Below are positions 33,141 through 41,377 of a stretch of DNA of 64,000 bases, piece after piece. Position numbers and translations under genes: made by a program. Under the pieces are notes generated by a model that was given only the letters and a program-made list of their open reading frames with translations, made no database searches and was not told the origin of the DNA. The stretch covers positions 41,492-105,491 of the forward strand of contig NZ_FLSP01000019.1 in the NCBI RefSeq assembly GCF_900091315.1, given 5' to 3'. Within the stretch, counting starts at the first letter, position 1, and every line of letters begins with the position of its first letter. This DNA is from Streptomyces sp. DI166 (GTDB lineage Bacteria; Actinomycetota; Actinomycetes; Streptomycetales; Streptomycetaceae).

Positions 33141-33533
33141 TCAGCAGTCCCGCAGCTCCGGCGACTGGTTCAACAGTTGGCTGCGCACCGAGGTGAAACG
33201 GGCGAGCGTCTCGTCGACCGAGGAGTCCAACGGGAACACCGCCACCCGGTGGCAGTTCTGGAAGGCCAGCCGCACACCGAAGTGCCGTTGCAGCGCACCG
33301 CGTATCGCGTCACTCGCAAGCGCACGCAGCAGCTGACCACGCGCCTGCTCGTCCGGCGGGGGCGTCTGGTTGTCGGCGAACTCTCCGCCGTCGACCTTCA
33401 GCTGAGCCACCAGGGAGCTGACCATCTCCCATGCGTAGGGCAGGGAGGTCCGGACGCAGTCGACGAAGGCGGCTTCGTCGACCTCGCCTCGCTCGGCCTG
33501 TTCCAATAGGGCCGGTGAGACGTCGAGCGACAT
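33141..33533 (-). CDS. SCO5389-family hypothetical protein
   Basis: The 130-residue soluble alpha-helical protein (SLDVSPALLEQAERGEVDEA at the N-terminus; FGVRLAFQNCHRVAVFPLDS near the end) matches a conserved actinobacterial family typified by S. coelicolor SCO5389. No catalytic motif or membrane segment is seen. The ATG at 33533 has AGGAGAAC in ideal position; an ORF extension to 33560 is not needed. The 299-bp gap to nucS (33534-33832) shows no further gene. Confidence 0.8.
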   Translation of the reverse strand: MSLDVSPALLEQAERGEVDEAAFVDCVRTSLPYAWEMVSSLVAQLKVDGGEFADNQTPPPDEQARGQLLRALASDAIRGALQRHFGVRLAFQNCHRVAVFPLDSSVDETLARFTSVRSQLLNQSPELRDC

Positions 33534-33818
33534 GAGTTCTCCTCTCGCACCCCCGAACAACAGGGGTTGCCGGACAGGGACGGGAGTTCACGCCTCGAAC
33601 ACTCTGCGTGCACGCCTCGCGACCTCCCGTTTACTACGGTAGGCAACGGCTCGGGGCGGCACCAGAAGAATGCGCACATGGACAAGTCCCCGTAGGAACA
33701 CAATCGGCCACCTGTGAACAGGGCTCTTCCAGTTCAAAAGGGGTGCCCGGCAGGACGCCGTTGCGGGCGGTGGACGAGGGGACCGGCGGGCGAATCGCGT
33801 GCACGGGCGCCCGTCGAG

Positions 33819-33824
33819 TAGCGT
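33819..33824 (+). promoter_or_regulatory. -10 element TAGCGT for a probable leaderless nucS mRNA
   Basis: TAGCGT is followed by eight bases and the nucS ATG at 33833. No Shine-Dalgarno occurs in the 25 bases before the start. The same hexamer precedes the ABC ATPase at 27316. Confidence 0.5.
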
Positions 33825-33832
33825 TGCCGACC

Positions 33833-34504
33833 ATGCGTCTCGTCATTGCCCGATGCTCCGTCGACTACGCGGGCCGGCTCACCGCCCATCTCCCGTCCGC
33901 ACCCCGTCTCATCCTGGTGAAGGCGGACGGCAGTGTGTCCATCCACGCGGACGACCGGGCCTACAAGCCCCTGAACTGGATGTCCCCGCCGTGCACTCTG
34001 AAGGAGGGCACCGGCGACGAGGAAGGCGTCTGGACCGTCGTCAACAAAGCGGGCGAGAAGCTCATCATCACGATGGAGGAGGTCCTCCACGACTCTACGC
34101 ACGAACTCGGCGTCGACCCGGGCCTGATCAAGGACGGCGTGGAAGCACACCTTCAGGAGCTGCTCGCCGACCGCATCGAAACCCTCGGCGAGGGCTACAC
34201 CCTGATCCGGCGCGAGTACATGACGGCCATCGGGCCCGTCGACATCCTCTGCCGCGACGCCGAGGGACAGACCGTCGCCGTGGAGATCAAGCGCCGCGGT
34301 GAGATCGACGGCGTGGAACAGCTGACGCGGTATCTGGAACTCCTCAACCGCGACCCCCATCTGGCCCCGGTCCGCGGCATCTTCGCGGCCCAGGAGATCA
34401 AGCCCCAGGCCCGCGTGCTCGCCACGGACCGCGGGATCGGCTGCCAGGTGCTGGACTACGACGCGCTGCGCGGCATCGAGGACGACAAGCTGCGGCTGTT
34501 CTGA
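33833..34504 (+). CDS. nucS: NucS/EndoMS mismatch-specific endonuclease
   Basis: The 223-residue protein has an N-terminal DNA-binding/dimerisation domain (1-115) and a C-terminal RecB-like nuclease domain. Catalytic Asp137 (GPVDILCR), Glu151 and Lys153 (VAVEIKRRG) form the PD-(D/E)xK centre. The C-terminal tail DDKLRLF resembles the sliding-clamp-binding tail. NucS replaces MutS/MutL in mismatch repair in most actinobacteria. The ATG appears leaderless. A hairpin terminator follows 21 bp downstream and is shared with the convergent ATPase gene. Confidence 0.95.
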   Translation: MRLVIARCSVDYAGRLTAHLPSAPRLILVKADGSVSIHADDRAYKPLNWMSPPCTLKEGTGDEEGVWTVVNKAGEKLIITMEEVLHDSTHELGVDPGLIKDGVEAHLQELLADRIETLGEGYTLIRREYMTAIGPVDILCRDAEGQTVAVEIKRRGEIDGVEQLTRYLELLNRDPHLAPVRGIFAAQEIKPQARVLATDRGIGCQVLDYDALRGIEDDKLRLF

Positions 34505-34524
34505 CCACGCCTCACACGACGCGA

Positions 34525-34555
34525 GGGCCGGGTCCTTGACGGACCCGGCCCCTTT
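34525..34555. terminator. Bidirectional terminator between nucS and the ATPase gene
   Basis: A perfect 11-bp stem, GGGCCGGGTCC/GGACCCGGCCC, with a 5-nt loop is followed by CTTT on the nucS side. It lies between two convergent stops. Confidence 0.82.
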
Positions 34556-34610
34556 ACTGCCTACGCGGCCTCAGATCACGTCTACTGCCTACGCGGCCTC
34601 AGATCACGTC
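34555..34610. repeat. Perfect 28-bp tandem duplication at the ATPase stop codon
   Basis: The unit beginning TACTGCCTACGCGGCC and ending CAGATCACGTC occurs at 34555-34582 and again, identically, at 34583-34610. The second copy contains the stop codon and last codons of the minus-strand ATPase gene, so the first copy is a duplicate placed just past the stop. It looks like a recent slippage event. Confidence 0.9.
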
Positions 34611-37121
34611 GGCCGACGTGCTCGGGCTGTCCGGCGCGCCGGCCGTGGTGCTGATCTCCGCCGGCCCGCTCGCCGTGTCCGAGGTGTCCGGGGACCCCGT
34701 CTCGGAGTCCGTCGGCGCCGGGGACCCGGTGCCGGTCGAGGACGTGCTCGTCGACGGCTCCGGCGACTCGGTGGGCGTCGTCGGCGTCGTCGGCGGCTTC
34801 GTGGAGGACGGCGGCCTGGCCGTCTTGGTCGGCGGCTTCGTCGGGTCGTCCGACGGGTCGCCGTCCGGGCGTTCGCTGTCGCTCGGCCTGCTCGACGGGC
34901 CCGTCGTCTCGGTGGGCGTCGGGTCGTCGGAGGTGCCGAGCGTGCCGTCGGGACCGGGGTCGGTCGGACGGCTGGTCGCCGTACCGGTGTCGCCCTTGTC
35001 CTCGCCCTCGTCCGCCTTGTCCGCGCCGAGGCTGTCGTCCCCGATGCCCTGGCTGGCCGAGGGGTTGACGCCCACCTGGTCGGAGGGCGCGCCCGCCTCG
35101 CCGTCCGAGGTGGCGCCGAGCGTCACCACGGTGCCCAGCACCGCCGCCAGGAGCGCGCCCGCGCCCGCGGCGACGAGGTTGCGCTTGGCGAGCCCCTTCA
35201 GGCCGCCACCGGCCTTGGACGGGGCGCCCATGGCCGAGGTGCGGTGGATGCTGACGAGGTCCGGGTCGCTCGGGGCGGGCCGGAGCGGCGGGAACGCCGG
35301 GACGCCGCCGGGCGGCGACTGCGACTCCTCGTGCCGGGCGTCCGGTACCTCCTCCGCCGCCGTGGCGCCGCTCCCGGCCGGGATGCCGACGCCCGGGGTG
35401 TCCCCGGTGCGGTCGGCGACCAGCGCCAGGGCGCGGCGGCCCGCCACGGTGCCCCGCTTGTCGGCGAGGGCGCCGCGCAGCCCGATGGAGGACTCCAGCT
35501 CGGCGCGGGCCCGGTCGTACTGGCCGCCGCAGAGCGCGAGTACGCCCAACTCGTGGTGGAAGTAGGCCTGTTCCCCGACGTCCCCGGCGAGCCGGGCGGC
35601 CTCGGCACCGGAGCGCAGCGCGCGCTCCCAGGCGCTCCAGTGCAGTCCGGCCGCGAAGGCGGGCGCCGCGGTCCGGGCGAGCAGAACGGCGGGGCTCTCC
35701 TCGTCCTCGGCGGGCGGGGTGGTGTCCGGCACCAGCGCGGTGAGGGCGGCGAGCAGGGCGTCCGCCTGCGCGCACACCCGCTCCGGGGTGACCGAGGGGT
35801 GCGCGGCCCACCAGGCGTAGTGCTTGGCCGCGGCCAGCGCGTGCTCGTCGGCGCCCTCGGCAAATCCGGCGGCCACCAGCTGGGTGCGCACACCCGCGGC
35901 GAGCCGGTAGGTGGCGCCGACCGGCGAGACCAGTCCGCAGGCGACCAGTTCGCCCAGGGCCGCGTCGGCGTGGGTGTCGTCGACGAGGGCGGGCAGGTGG
36001 GCCTGGTCCGGCACCTCGCCGCCGAGCGCGACCGCGATGCGCAGGGTGGCGCGGGCGGAGGTGCTGAGCCGGGAGGCGAGCAGCGGGGCGGGCGCGGCGG
36101 CCTCGCCGAGGGCGGGCAGCGGGATCTCCACGCTGTCGTCGACGTCGAAGGGCTCGTCGGGGTCGACCGGCAGGGAGTCCTCGAAGACGCCGTACTCGTC
36201 GACGGCGCCGACCCCGGCCCGCAGCTGGTCGCGCTGGCGCAGCAGGGCGCCCGCCTGGACGAACCGCAGCGGCAGCCCCTCGGACTCGAACCAGAGGTCG
36301 CCGGCCCAGTTGGCCTCGTCCTCGGTCAGCGCCCGGCCGACGGCCCGCTCCAGCAGGTCCAGGCCCGCGGCGCGGTCCAGGCCGCCGAGGAGGACCTCCT
36401 CGACCCCGGACTCGGCGGTCGGCGCGGGCACGTCGGGCGTGGCCGCGATCAGGAAGGCGCACTCGGGGGTGGCGTCGAGCAGTTCGTCGAGGGCGGCGCC
36501 GCCGATCTCGGCGTCGTCGAGGACGACGACCGCGCCGATCTCGCGGACGCAGGCGAGCAGTTCGTCCCGTTCCGGGCGGTGCAGGGGCGCGTCGTAGACG
36601 GCGTAGAGCAGGTCGTGCAGCAGGTCGTCGACCGTGCGGCGGTAGCCGTTGAGGCGGACCACGCCGTCGGGGGCGAGGTCCGAGCAGTCCTCGGCGACCA
36701 CGTCGAGGAGGCTGGTGCGGCCCGATCCGGCGGGGCCGGTCAGGCGGACCGAGCGGCCGCGCGCGAGGAAGCGCACGAGCTCTTCGCGCTCGTCCTGGCG
36801 GGCCAGCAGGAGCAGCTCCGGCTGGGGCGGTCCCGGCGGGGTCTGCGGGCGGGCCGCGCGGTCGGCCTCGGCACGGGCGGCCGGGCTGAGCTTCGCGGGA
36901 CGGGTCGGGCGCTCGCCGGGCGGGCAGGGCTCGATCTCGCTGCCGTCCACCGGGTTGACGGTGAGCAGGAAGTCGCCGGAAACGAGCTGCACGGTACGGG
37001 CCAGTGCGGGCGCGTGCTGTCCGAAGTCGGGTGTGAGGGGGTCCCTGGGCGGGCGCGGGCGCGGCGCTGTCGCACCGTCCTCCTGGCCGTACTCCTCGGG
37101 TCCCCGGTTGTTCGGGTCCAT
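34599..37121 (-). CDS. Large membrane-anchored STAND-like ATPase with Ser/Thr/Pro-rich tail
   Basis: The 840-residue protein has a Pro-rich N-terminus. Walker A RLTGPAGSGRTSLLD lies at 127-140 and Walker B AVVVLDDAE around 198-205, followed by winged-helix and TPR-like helical regions to about 600. One transmembrane segment (NLVAAGAGALLAAVLGTVVT, about 646-668) is followed by a 170-residue external tail of Ser, Thr, Pro, Asp and Gly. This suggests a cytoplasmic nucleotide switch tied to a flexible wall-spanning stalk. Function is unknown. A STAS protein gene lies 253 bp upstream on the same strand. The gap 37122-37374 has no gene. Confidence 0.8.
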   Translation of the reverse strand: MDPNNRGPEEYGQEDGATAPRPRPPRDPLTPDFGQHAPALARTVQLVSGDFLLTVNPVDGSEIEPCPPGERPTRPAKLSPAARAEADRAARPQTPPGPPQPELLLLARQDEREELVRFLARGRSVRLTGPAGSGRTSLLDVVAEDCSDLAPDGVVRLNGYRRTVDDLLHDLLYAVYDAPLHRPERDELLACVREIGAVVVLDDAEIGGAALDELLDATPECAFLIAATPDVPAPTAESGVEEVLLGGLDRAAGLDLLERAVGRALTEDEANWAGDLWFESEGLPLRFVQAGALLRQRDQLRAGVGAVDEYGVFEDSLPVDPDEPFDVDDSVEIPLPALGEAAAPAPLLASRLSTSARATLRIAVALGGEVPDQAHLPALVDDTHADAALGELVACGLVSPVGATYRLAAGVRTQLVAAGFAEGADEHALAAAKHYAWWAAHPSVTPERVCAQADALLAALTALVPDTTPPAEDEESPAVLLARTAAPAFAAGLHWSAWERALRSGAEAARLAGDVGEQAYFHHELGVLALCGGQYDRARAELESSIGLRGALADKRGTVAGRRALALVADRTGDTPGVGIPAGSGATAAEEVPDARHEESQSPPGGVPAFPPLRPAPSDPDLVSIHRTSAMGAPSKAGGGLKGLAKRNLVAAGAGALLAAVLGTVVTLGATSDGEAGAPSDQVGVNPSASQGIGDDSLGADKADEGEDKGDTGTATSRPTDPGPDGTLGTSDDPTPTETTGPSSRPSDSERPDGDPSDDPTKPPTKTARPPSSTKPPTTPTTPTESPEPSTSTSSTGTGSPAPTDSETGSPDTSDTASGPAEISTTAGAPDSPSTSADVI

Positions 37122-37374
37122 AGGTTCAAGCCCCCCAAAAGCGTCGTGTGCCGAAGCCCCTCCCGGCCGTTGTGCACACCGCGCTGTCGCTTCTGGTCCG
37201 GGCCCGCTCGAAGGGTTGTCACGCAGCGGGCGACCGAACCCTAAACCTTCGCACAGTATCTACGACAGGCCGGGGTACCGCGCCGTCCGAGACATCACAG
37301 GTTCATGAGGATTGCCTGCGTGATGCCCTTCGCAACCGGAACGTCCGGTCCCTCGTCCCACCCGCTCCGAGGGG

Positions 37375-37698
37375 TCACACGCGCGGCAGCGACTCCACGC
37401 CGATTCCGCCCTCGATGGCGAGGATCCGGTGCAGCCGGGTGGCCACCAGCAGGCGCTGCATCTGCGGCGGCACCGCGCGCAGCACCAGGCGCCTGCCCGC
37501 TCGGCCGGCCCGCCGGTGCGCCCCCATGATCACCCCGAGTCCGGTGGCGTCCCAGAACTCCAGCTCGGACAGGTCCAGCACGAGATCGCCGACTCCGTCG
37601 TCGACGGCCGAGTGCAGGACCGTACGGGCGTCCGCCGCGCTGCGGACGTCGAGGCGGCCCCCGACGACCAGCTCGGCGTGGTCGCCCCTGATGTGCAT
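37375..37698 (-). CDS. STAS-domain protein, anti-sigma-factor-antagonist-like, lacking the phospho-Ser
   Basis: The 107-residue protein is a single STAS domain. VVGGRLDVRSAADARTVL and LVLDLSELEFWDATGLGVIM match SpoIIAA and BldG. The phosphorylated Ser of the D-S-(S/T)-G motif is Ala51 here, followed by Thr52. Classical antagonists free a sigma factor by binding its anti-sigma kinase and are switched off by phosphorylation at that Ser, so this one may be constitutively active or phosphorylated at Thr52. No anti-sigma gene is adjacent. The ATG follows AGGGGAGC. Confidence 0.88.
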   Translation of the reverse strand: MHIRGDHAELVVGGRLDVRSAADARTVLHSAVDDGVGDLVLDLSELEFWDATGLGVIMGAHRRAGRAGRRLVLRAVPPQMQRLLVATRLHRILAIEGGIGVESLPRV

Positions 37699-37856
37699 AG
37701 CGCTCCCCTAGGCGTGCGTTGTGTGCTCCGCGATGTGTGTTCCGGTGATGCAACCTCTGACGGCCCAAAGCAGTCAGAGGTTGCCGTCTGTAAGCGAACC
37801 GATACCGAATTCACCCCAGCGAGTGATGCTCCTGGGGTGTGTGCGGTTTTCGGGGC

Positions 37857-38705
37857 TCAGTACGTGTAAAAGCCCTGCCCGCTCTTGCGGCCGATGTCAC
37901 CGGCGTCAACCATCCGGCGCATCAGCTCCGGCGGAGCGAACTTCTCGTCCTGCGACTCGGTGTAGATGTTGCTGGTGGCGTGCAGCAGGATGTCGACGCC
38001 GGTGAGGTCCGCCGTGGCCAGCGGGCCCATGGCGTGACCGAAGCCCAGCTTGCAGGCGAGGTCGATGTCCTCGGCGGTGGCGACGCCCGACTCGTAGAGC
38101 TTGGTGGCCTCGACGACGAGCGCCGAGATCAGCCGGGTGGTGACGAAGCCGGCCACGTCGCGGTTGACGACGATGCAGGTCTTGCCGACCGACTCGGCGA
38201 ACCCGCGCGCGGTGGCGAGGGTTTCGTCGCTGGTCTTGTAGCCGCGGACCAGCTCGACGAGCTGCATCATCGGCACCGGCGAGAAGAAGTGCACGCCGAC
38301 CACGCGCTCGGGGTGCTCGGTGGCCGCCGCGATCTTGGTGATCGGGATGGCGGAGGTGTTGGAGGCGAGGACGGTCTCCGGGCGTACGATCCTGTCGAGC
38401 GTCCGGAAGATCTCGTGCTTGACCTCCAGCTTCTCGAAGACGGCCTCGACGACGATGTCGGCGTCGGCGGCGGCGTCCAGGTCGGTGGTGGCGGTGATCC
38501 GGGCCAGGGCGGCCTCGGCGTCCTTCGCCTCCAGCTTGCCCTTGCTGACGAACCTGTCGTACGAGGACTTGATGCCGTCGGTGCCCCGCTTGAGGGCCTC
38601 GTCGGTGACGTCGCGCAGAACGACGTCCCAGCCCGCCTGTGCGGAGACCTGGGCGATCCCGGAACCCATCAAGCCGGCGCCGATGACGGCAAGCTTCCGT
38701 GCCAC
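37857..38705 (-). CDS. 3-hydroxybutyryl-CoA dehydrogenase
   Basis: The 282-residue NAD(P)-dependent enzyme has the Rossmann motif LAVIGAGLMGSGIAQVSAQA at the N-terminus. Catalytic residues are in SNTSAIPITKIAA and GVHFFSPVPMMQLVELVRG (His), and the C-terminal helical domain has GFVTTRLISALVVEA. It interconverts acetoacetyl-CoA and 3-hydroxybutyryl-CoA, next to the thiolase reaction. The GTG at 38705 has GGGGAG upstream and gives the usual family length. It is divergent from the cobalamin adenosyltransferase gene. Confidence 0.95.
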   Translation of the reverse strand: MARKLAVIGAGLMGSGIAQVSAQAGWDVVLRDVTDEALKRGTDGIKSSYDRFVSKGKLEAKDAEAALARITATTDLDAAADADIVVEAVFEKLEVKHEIFRTLDRIVRPETVLASNTSAIPITKIAAATEHPERVVGVHFFSPVPMMQLVELVRGYKTSDETLATARGFAESVGKTCIVVNRDVAGFVTTRLISALVVEATKLYESGVATAEDIDLACKLGFGHAMGPLATADLTGVDILLHATSNIYTESQDEKFAPPELMRRMVDAGDIGRKSGQGFYTY

Positions 38706-38906
38706 TGTGCGACTCCCCAATACACGCTGTTTACGGTGTCGGCCCCGCGCGAGCGCATACGAGCGAAAGGGGGCCTCTCGGCCGGACCCTAGCGGCAGTG
38801 AGGCGCTGTGTGATCGGTTAGTAACGCGAGTCACGTCTCATCTGACGGACATCACACCGGGGCGGCTCACAGGACGCCCCGGACGGCGTAGTTGAGGGGT
38901 GGTTAC

Positions 38907-38912
38907 TACGCT
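38907..38912 (+). promoter_or_regulatory. -10 element TACGCT for a probable leaderless adenosyltransferase mRNA
   Basis: TACGCT lies six bases before the ATG at 38919. The nearest purine-rich sequence (GAGGGG) is too far upstream to be a ribosome-binding site. Initiation at the ATG itself is therefore likely. Confidence 0.48.
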
Positions 38913-38918
38913 GACCCC

Positions 38919-39491
38919 ATGGTCAATCTGACGCGTATCTACACCAGGACCGGCGACAAGGGCACCACGGCCCTCGGCGACATGAGCCGGGTCGCCAAGA
39001 CCGATCTGCGGATCTCCGCCTACGCGGACGCCAACGAGGCGAACGCCGTGATCGGTACGGCGATCGCGCTCGGCGGTCTGGACGAGGAGGTCGTCGCGGT
39101 CCTCACCCGCGTCCAGAACGACCTGTTCGACGTGGGCGCCGACCTGTGCACGCCGGTCGTGGAGAACCCGGAGTACCCGCCGCTGCGGGTCGAGCAGTTC
39201 TACATCGACAAGCTGGAGGCGGACTGCGACCGCTTCAACGAGGAACTGGAGAAGCTGCGGTCCTTCATCCTGCCGGGCGGCACACCGGGCGCGGCCCTGC
39301 TGCACCAGGCGTGCACGGTGGTGCGCCGGGCCGAGCGCTCGACGTGGGCCGCGCTGGAGGTGCACGGGGAGACCATGAACCCGCTCACCGCGACCTACCT
39401 CAACCGGCTATCGGACCTGCTGTTCATCCTTGCCCGTACGGCCAACAAGGCGGTCGGGGACGTGCTCTGGGTCCCGGGCGGGGAGCGCTGA
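38919..39491 (+). CDS. PduO-type cob(I)alamin adenosyltransferase
   Basis: The 190-residue four-helix-bundle enzyme has the N-terminal ATP-binding motif IYTRTGDKGTTALGD. RVQNDLFDVGADL and the C-terminal RLSDLLFILAR match PduO/MMAB-family ATP:cob(I)alamin adenosyltransferases. It makes adenosylcobalamin, the cofactor of the mutases such as IcmA. The start at 38919 is preferred to one 27 bases upstream because TACGCT then lies 6 bp ahead and the family N-terminus begins there. The last 84 bases overlap a convergent gene. Confidence 0.94.
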   Translation: MVNLTRIYTRTGDKGTTALGDMSRVAKTDLRISAYADANEANAVIGTAIALGGLDEEVVAVLTRVQNDLFDVGADLCTPVVENPEYPPLRVEQFYIDKLEADCDRFNEELEKLRSFILPGGTPGAALLHQACTVVRRAERSTWAALEVHGETMNPLTATYLNRLSDLLFILARTANKAVGDVLWVPGGER

Positions 39492-40031
39492 GGTCCCGGC
39501 CGGCGCCTTCTTCGGCCAGATCGCGTAGGTCAGCGCGATCAGGCCGTGGACGCCGGCCGCCCGCCAGGCGACGTACATCCAGCTCTCCAGGGACTCGGTG
39601 CGGCTCGGATCGTCGACGTACCGCATGGCGATCAGCAGCAGGACGCTCGCGGTCGCGGCGGCGGTGACCGTGCCGAGCCAGACCTTTCCCTCGTGGCGGG
39701 CGCGGGCCATGCCGTAGCGGGGCGGGCCGACCGGCGGCGGGGCGCCGCCGAGGCGGTGGGCGGCGTGGCCGTCGAGCCACTTCACGGTGCGGTGGCCGTG
39801 GCCGACGGTGTAGCCGATGTAGAGGGCGGCAAGGCCGTGCTTCCAGCTCGGGTCGGCGCCGTTCCTCAGGTCGACCGCGGTGGCGACGAGCAGCACGACC
39901 TCCAGCAGCGGCTCGCACAGCAGCAGGGCCATCCCGGTGCGGGGCATCCGCAGCAGGTAGCGGAAGGCCAGTCCGGTGGCCAGCAGTACCCAGAAGCCGA
40001 CCTCACAGATGATGATCAGCGCGACGATCAC
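39408..40031 (-). CDS. Integral membrane protein, function unknown
   Basis: The 207-residue protein has five hydrophobic stretches: IVALIIICEVGFWVLLATGL, GMALLLCEPLLEVVLLVATA, an IGYTVGHG segment, TVTAAATASVLLLIAMRY and AAGVHGLIALTYAIW. A hydrophilic tail of about 30 residues ends it. The GTG at 40031 is set by GAGAGGAGC upstream. It overlaps the adenosyltransferase gene tail to tail by 84 bp. If the real stop-proximal tail is dispensable, the overlap may be of recent origin. No family was recognised. Confidence 0.78.
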   Translation of the reverse strand: MIVALIIICEVGFWVLLATGLAFRYLLRMPRTGMALLLCEPLLEVVLLVATAVDLRNGADPSWKHGLAALYIGYTVGHGHRTVKWLDGHAAHRLGGAPPPVGPPRYGMARARHEGKVWLGTVTAAATASVLLLIAMRYVDDPSRTESLESWMYVAWRAAGVHGLIALTYAIWPKKAPAGTSALPARDPEHVPDRLVGRTGKDEQQVR

Positions 40032-40183
40032 GGCTCGCTCCTCTCGGTCACCCTTCCAGGCTCCCGGCACGAAGAGCCGGTTTCGTCGTCGTCGCCGATG
40101 AACCCGGGGTACATCGAAAGATGCAGCGCGGGACCCTTCCCGGGCATCAGGCACCGGGACCGGGTGCCGTGTTGGATGGAGTC

Positions 40184-41377
40184 ATGGCCGTACCGCTCCC
40201 CCGCCCGCACCGCGACGACGCGCGGATCGCGCTGGCGGGCCTGCTCGGCGGACTGCTCATCTGGGGCGTCGGGCTCGGCAACCGCGCCTCCGACGACCCG
40301 GTCGTGCTCTGGGACGGCCGCTGGCCGGTCCTGGTGCCGCTGTTCGTGATGGCCGCGTGCGAGCTGCTGCGCCGCACCCGCCCCCGGCTCGGTCTGGCCG
40401 TCGGCTCCGTCGCGATCGCCGGGGACGTCCTCACCCAGGGCAACCTGGTGACGGTCGTGATGTTCACCGACCTCATCTACGCGGCCGTGCTGTACGGCCC
40501 GCCCGCCACGGCCCGCCGGGTGCCCTGGATCACCGGTCTGCTGACGGTGCTCGGCACGGTGGTGCCGATCGCGGTCTGGCAGGTTCCGGAGGCGCTGCTG
40601 ATCGGTATGGTCGTCGGTCTCGTGACGTTCACGCCCGCGGCCACCGGCTGGATCGTGCGCAACCACCGCGACGCCGCCGAGGCGGCCCGGCTGCACGCCG
40701 AGCAGACCGCGCTGCTCGCCGAGATGGACCGCGCGCAGGCGGTCTCCGCCGAACGCGCCCGGATGGCCCGGGAACTGCACGACATGGTCGCCAACCATCT
40801 CTCCGCCATCGCCATCCACTCCACCGCCGCGCTCTCCCTCGACGACGAGCAGACCTCCCGCGACGCGATGGAGGTCATCCGGGAGAACAGCGTCCAGGGG
40901 CTCGCCGAGATGCGCCGGCTGATCGGCATCCTGCGCGACAGCAGCGGCGATCTGGAACCGGCGGCGGCGCCCACGCTGGACGGGCTCGCCGCCCTCGTGG
41001 AGGGCGCCCGCACCAACGGCCTCGACGTCGGCCTGTGCGCCGAGCACGGCAAACTGCCCGCCCCGGTCGAACTGGCCGCCTACCGCATCGTCCAGGAGTC
41101 CCTCACCAACGCCCTCAAGCACGCGGCCCCGGGCCGGGTCACGGTCGGCCTGGCCCAGCGCGACGGTGTCCTCGACATCCGCGTGACCAGCCCCTACGGC
41201 GACCGCGACGGCCCTCGCGCCCCCGGCTCCGGAGCCGGTCTGGTGGGGATGCGGGAGCGGGCGGCGCTGCTGGGCGGCAGCTTCGAGGCGGCGCCCGAGA
41301 GCGGCCCGCAGGGCAAGGTGTGGGCGGTACGCGCCACGCTTCCCGTCACCGACAACTCCCAGGGAGAGAACGAATGA
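40184..41377 (+). CDS. chiS: ChiS-type sensor histidine kinase (NarX class)
   Basis: The 397-residue kinase has an N-terminal membrane region of about five helices (12-155). A HisKA_3 dimerisation domain with His199 (ARELHDMVANHLSAI) and a HATPase domain (VQESLTNALKHA; GAGLVGMRERA) follow. Large multispan, short-loop input domains often sense within the membrane. It overlaps the response-regulator gene by 4 bp. A matching pair next to chiC is known in S. coelicolor and S. thermoviolaceus as ChiS/ChiR, and the arrangement here is the same. The ATG is set by GGATGGAG. Confidence 0.9.
   Translation: MAVPLPRPHRDDARIALAGLLGGLLIWGVGLGNRASDDPVVLWDGRWPVLVPLFVMAACELLRRTRPRLGLAVGSVAIAGDVLTQGNLVTVVMFTDLIYAAVLYGPPATARRVPWITGLLTVLGTVVPIAVWQVPEALLIGMVVGLVTFTPAATGWIVRNHRDAAEAARLHAEQTALLAEMDRAQAVSAERARMARELHDMVANHLSAIAIHSTAALSLDDEQTSRDAMEVIRENSVQGLAEMRRLIGILRDSSGDLEPAAAPTLDGLAALVEGARTNGLDVGLCAEHGKLPAPVELAAYRIVQESLTNALKHAAPGRVTVGLAQRDGVLDIRVTSPYGDRDGPRAPGSGAGLVGMRERAALLGGSFEAAPESGPQGKVWAVRATLPVTDNSQGENE

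Noticed and set aside
38892..38912. TTGAGG as -35 for the adenosyltransferase promoter
   Set aside because: Only 9 bp separate it from TACGCT, too short for a normal sigma-70 spacer.
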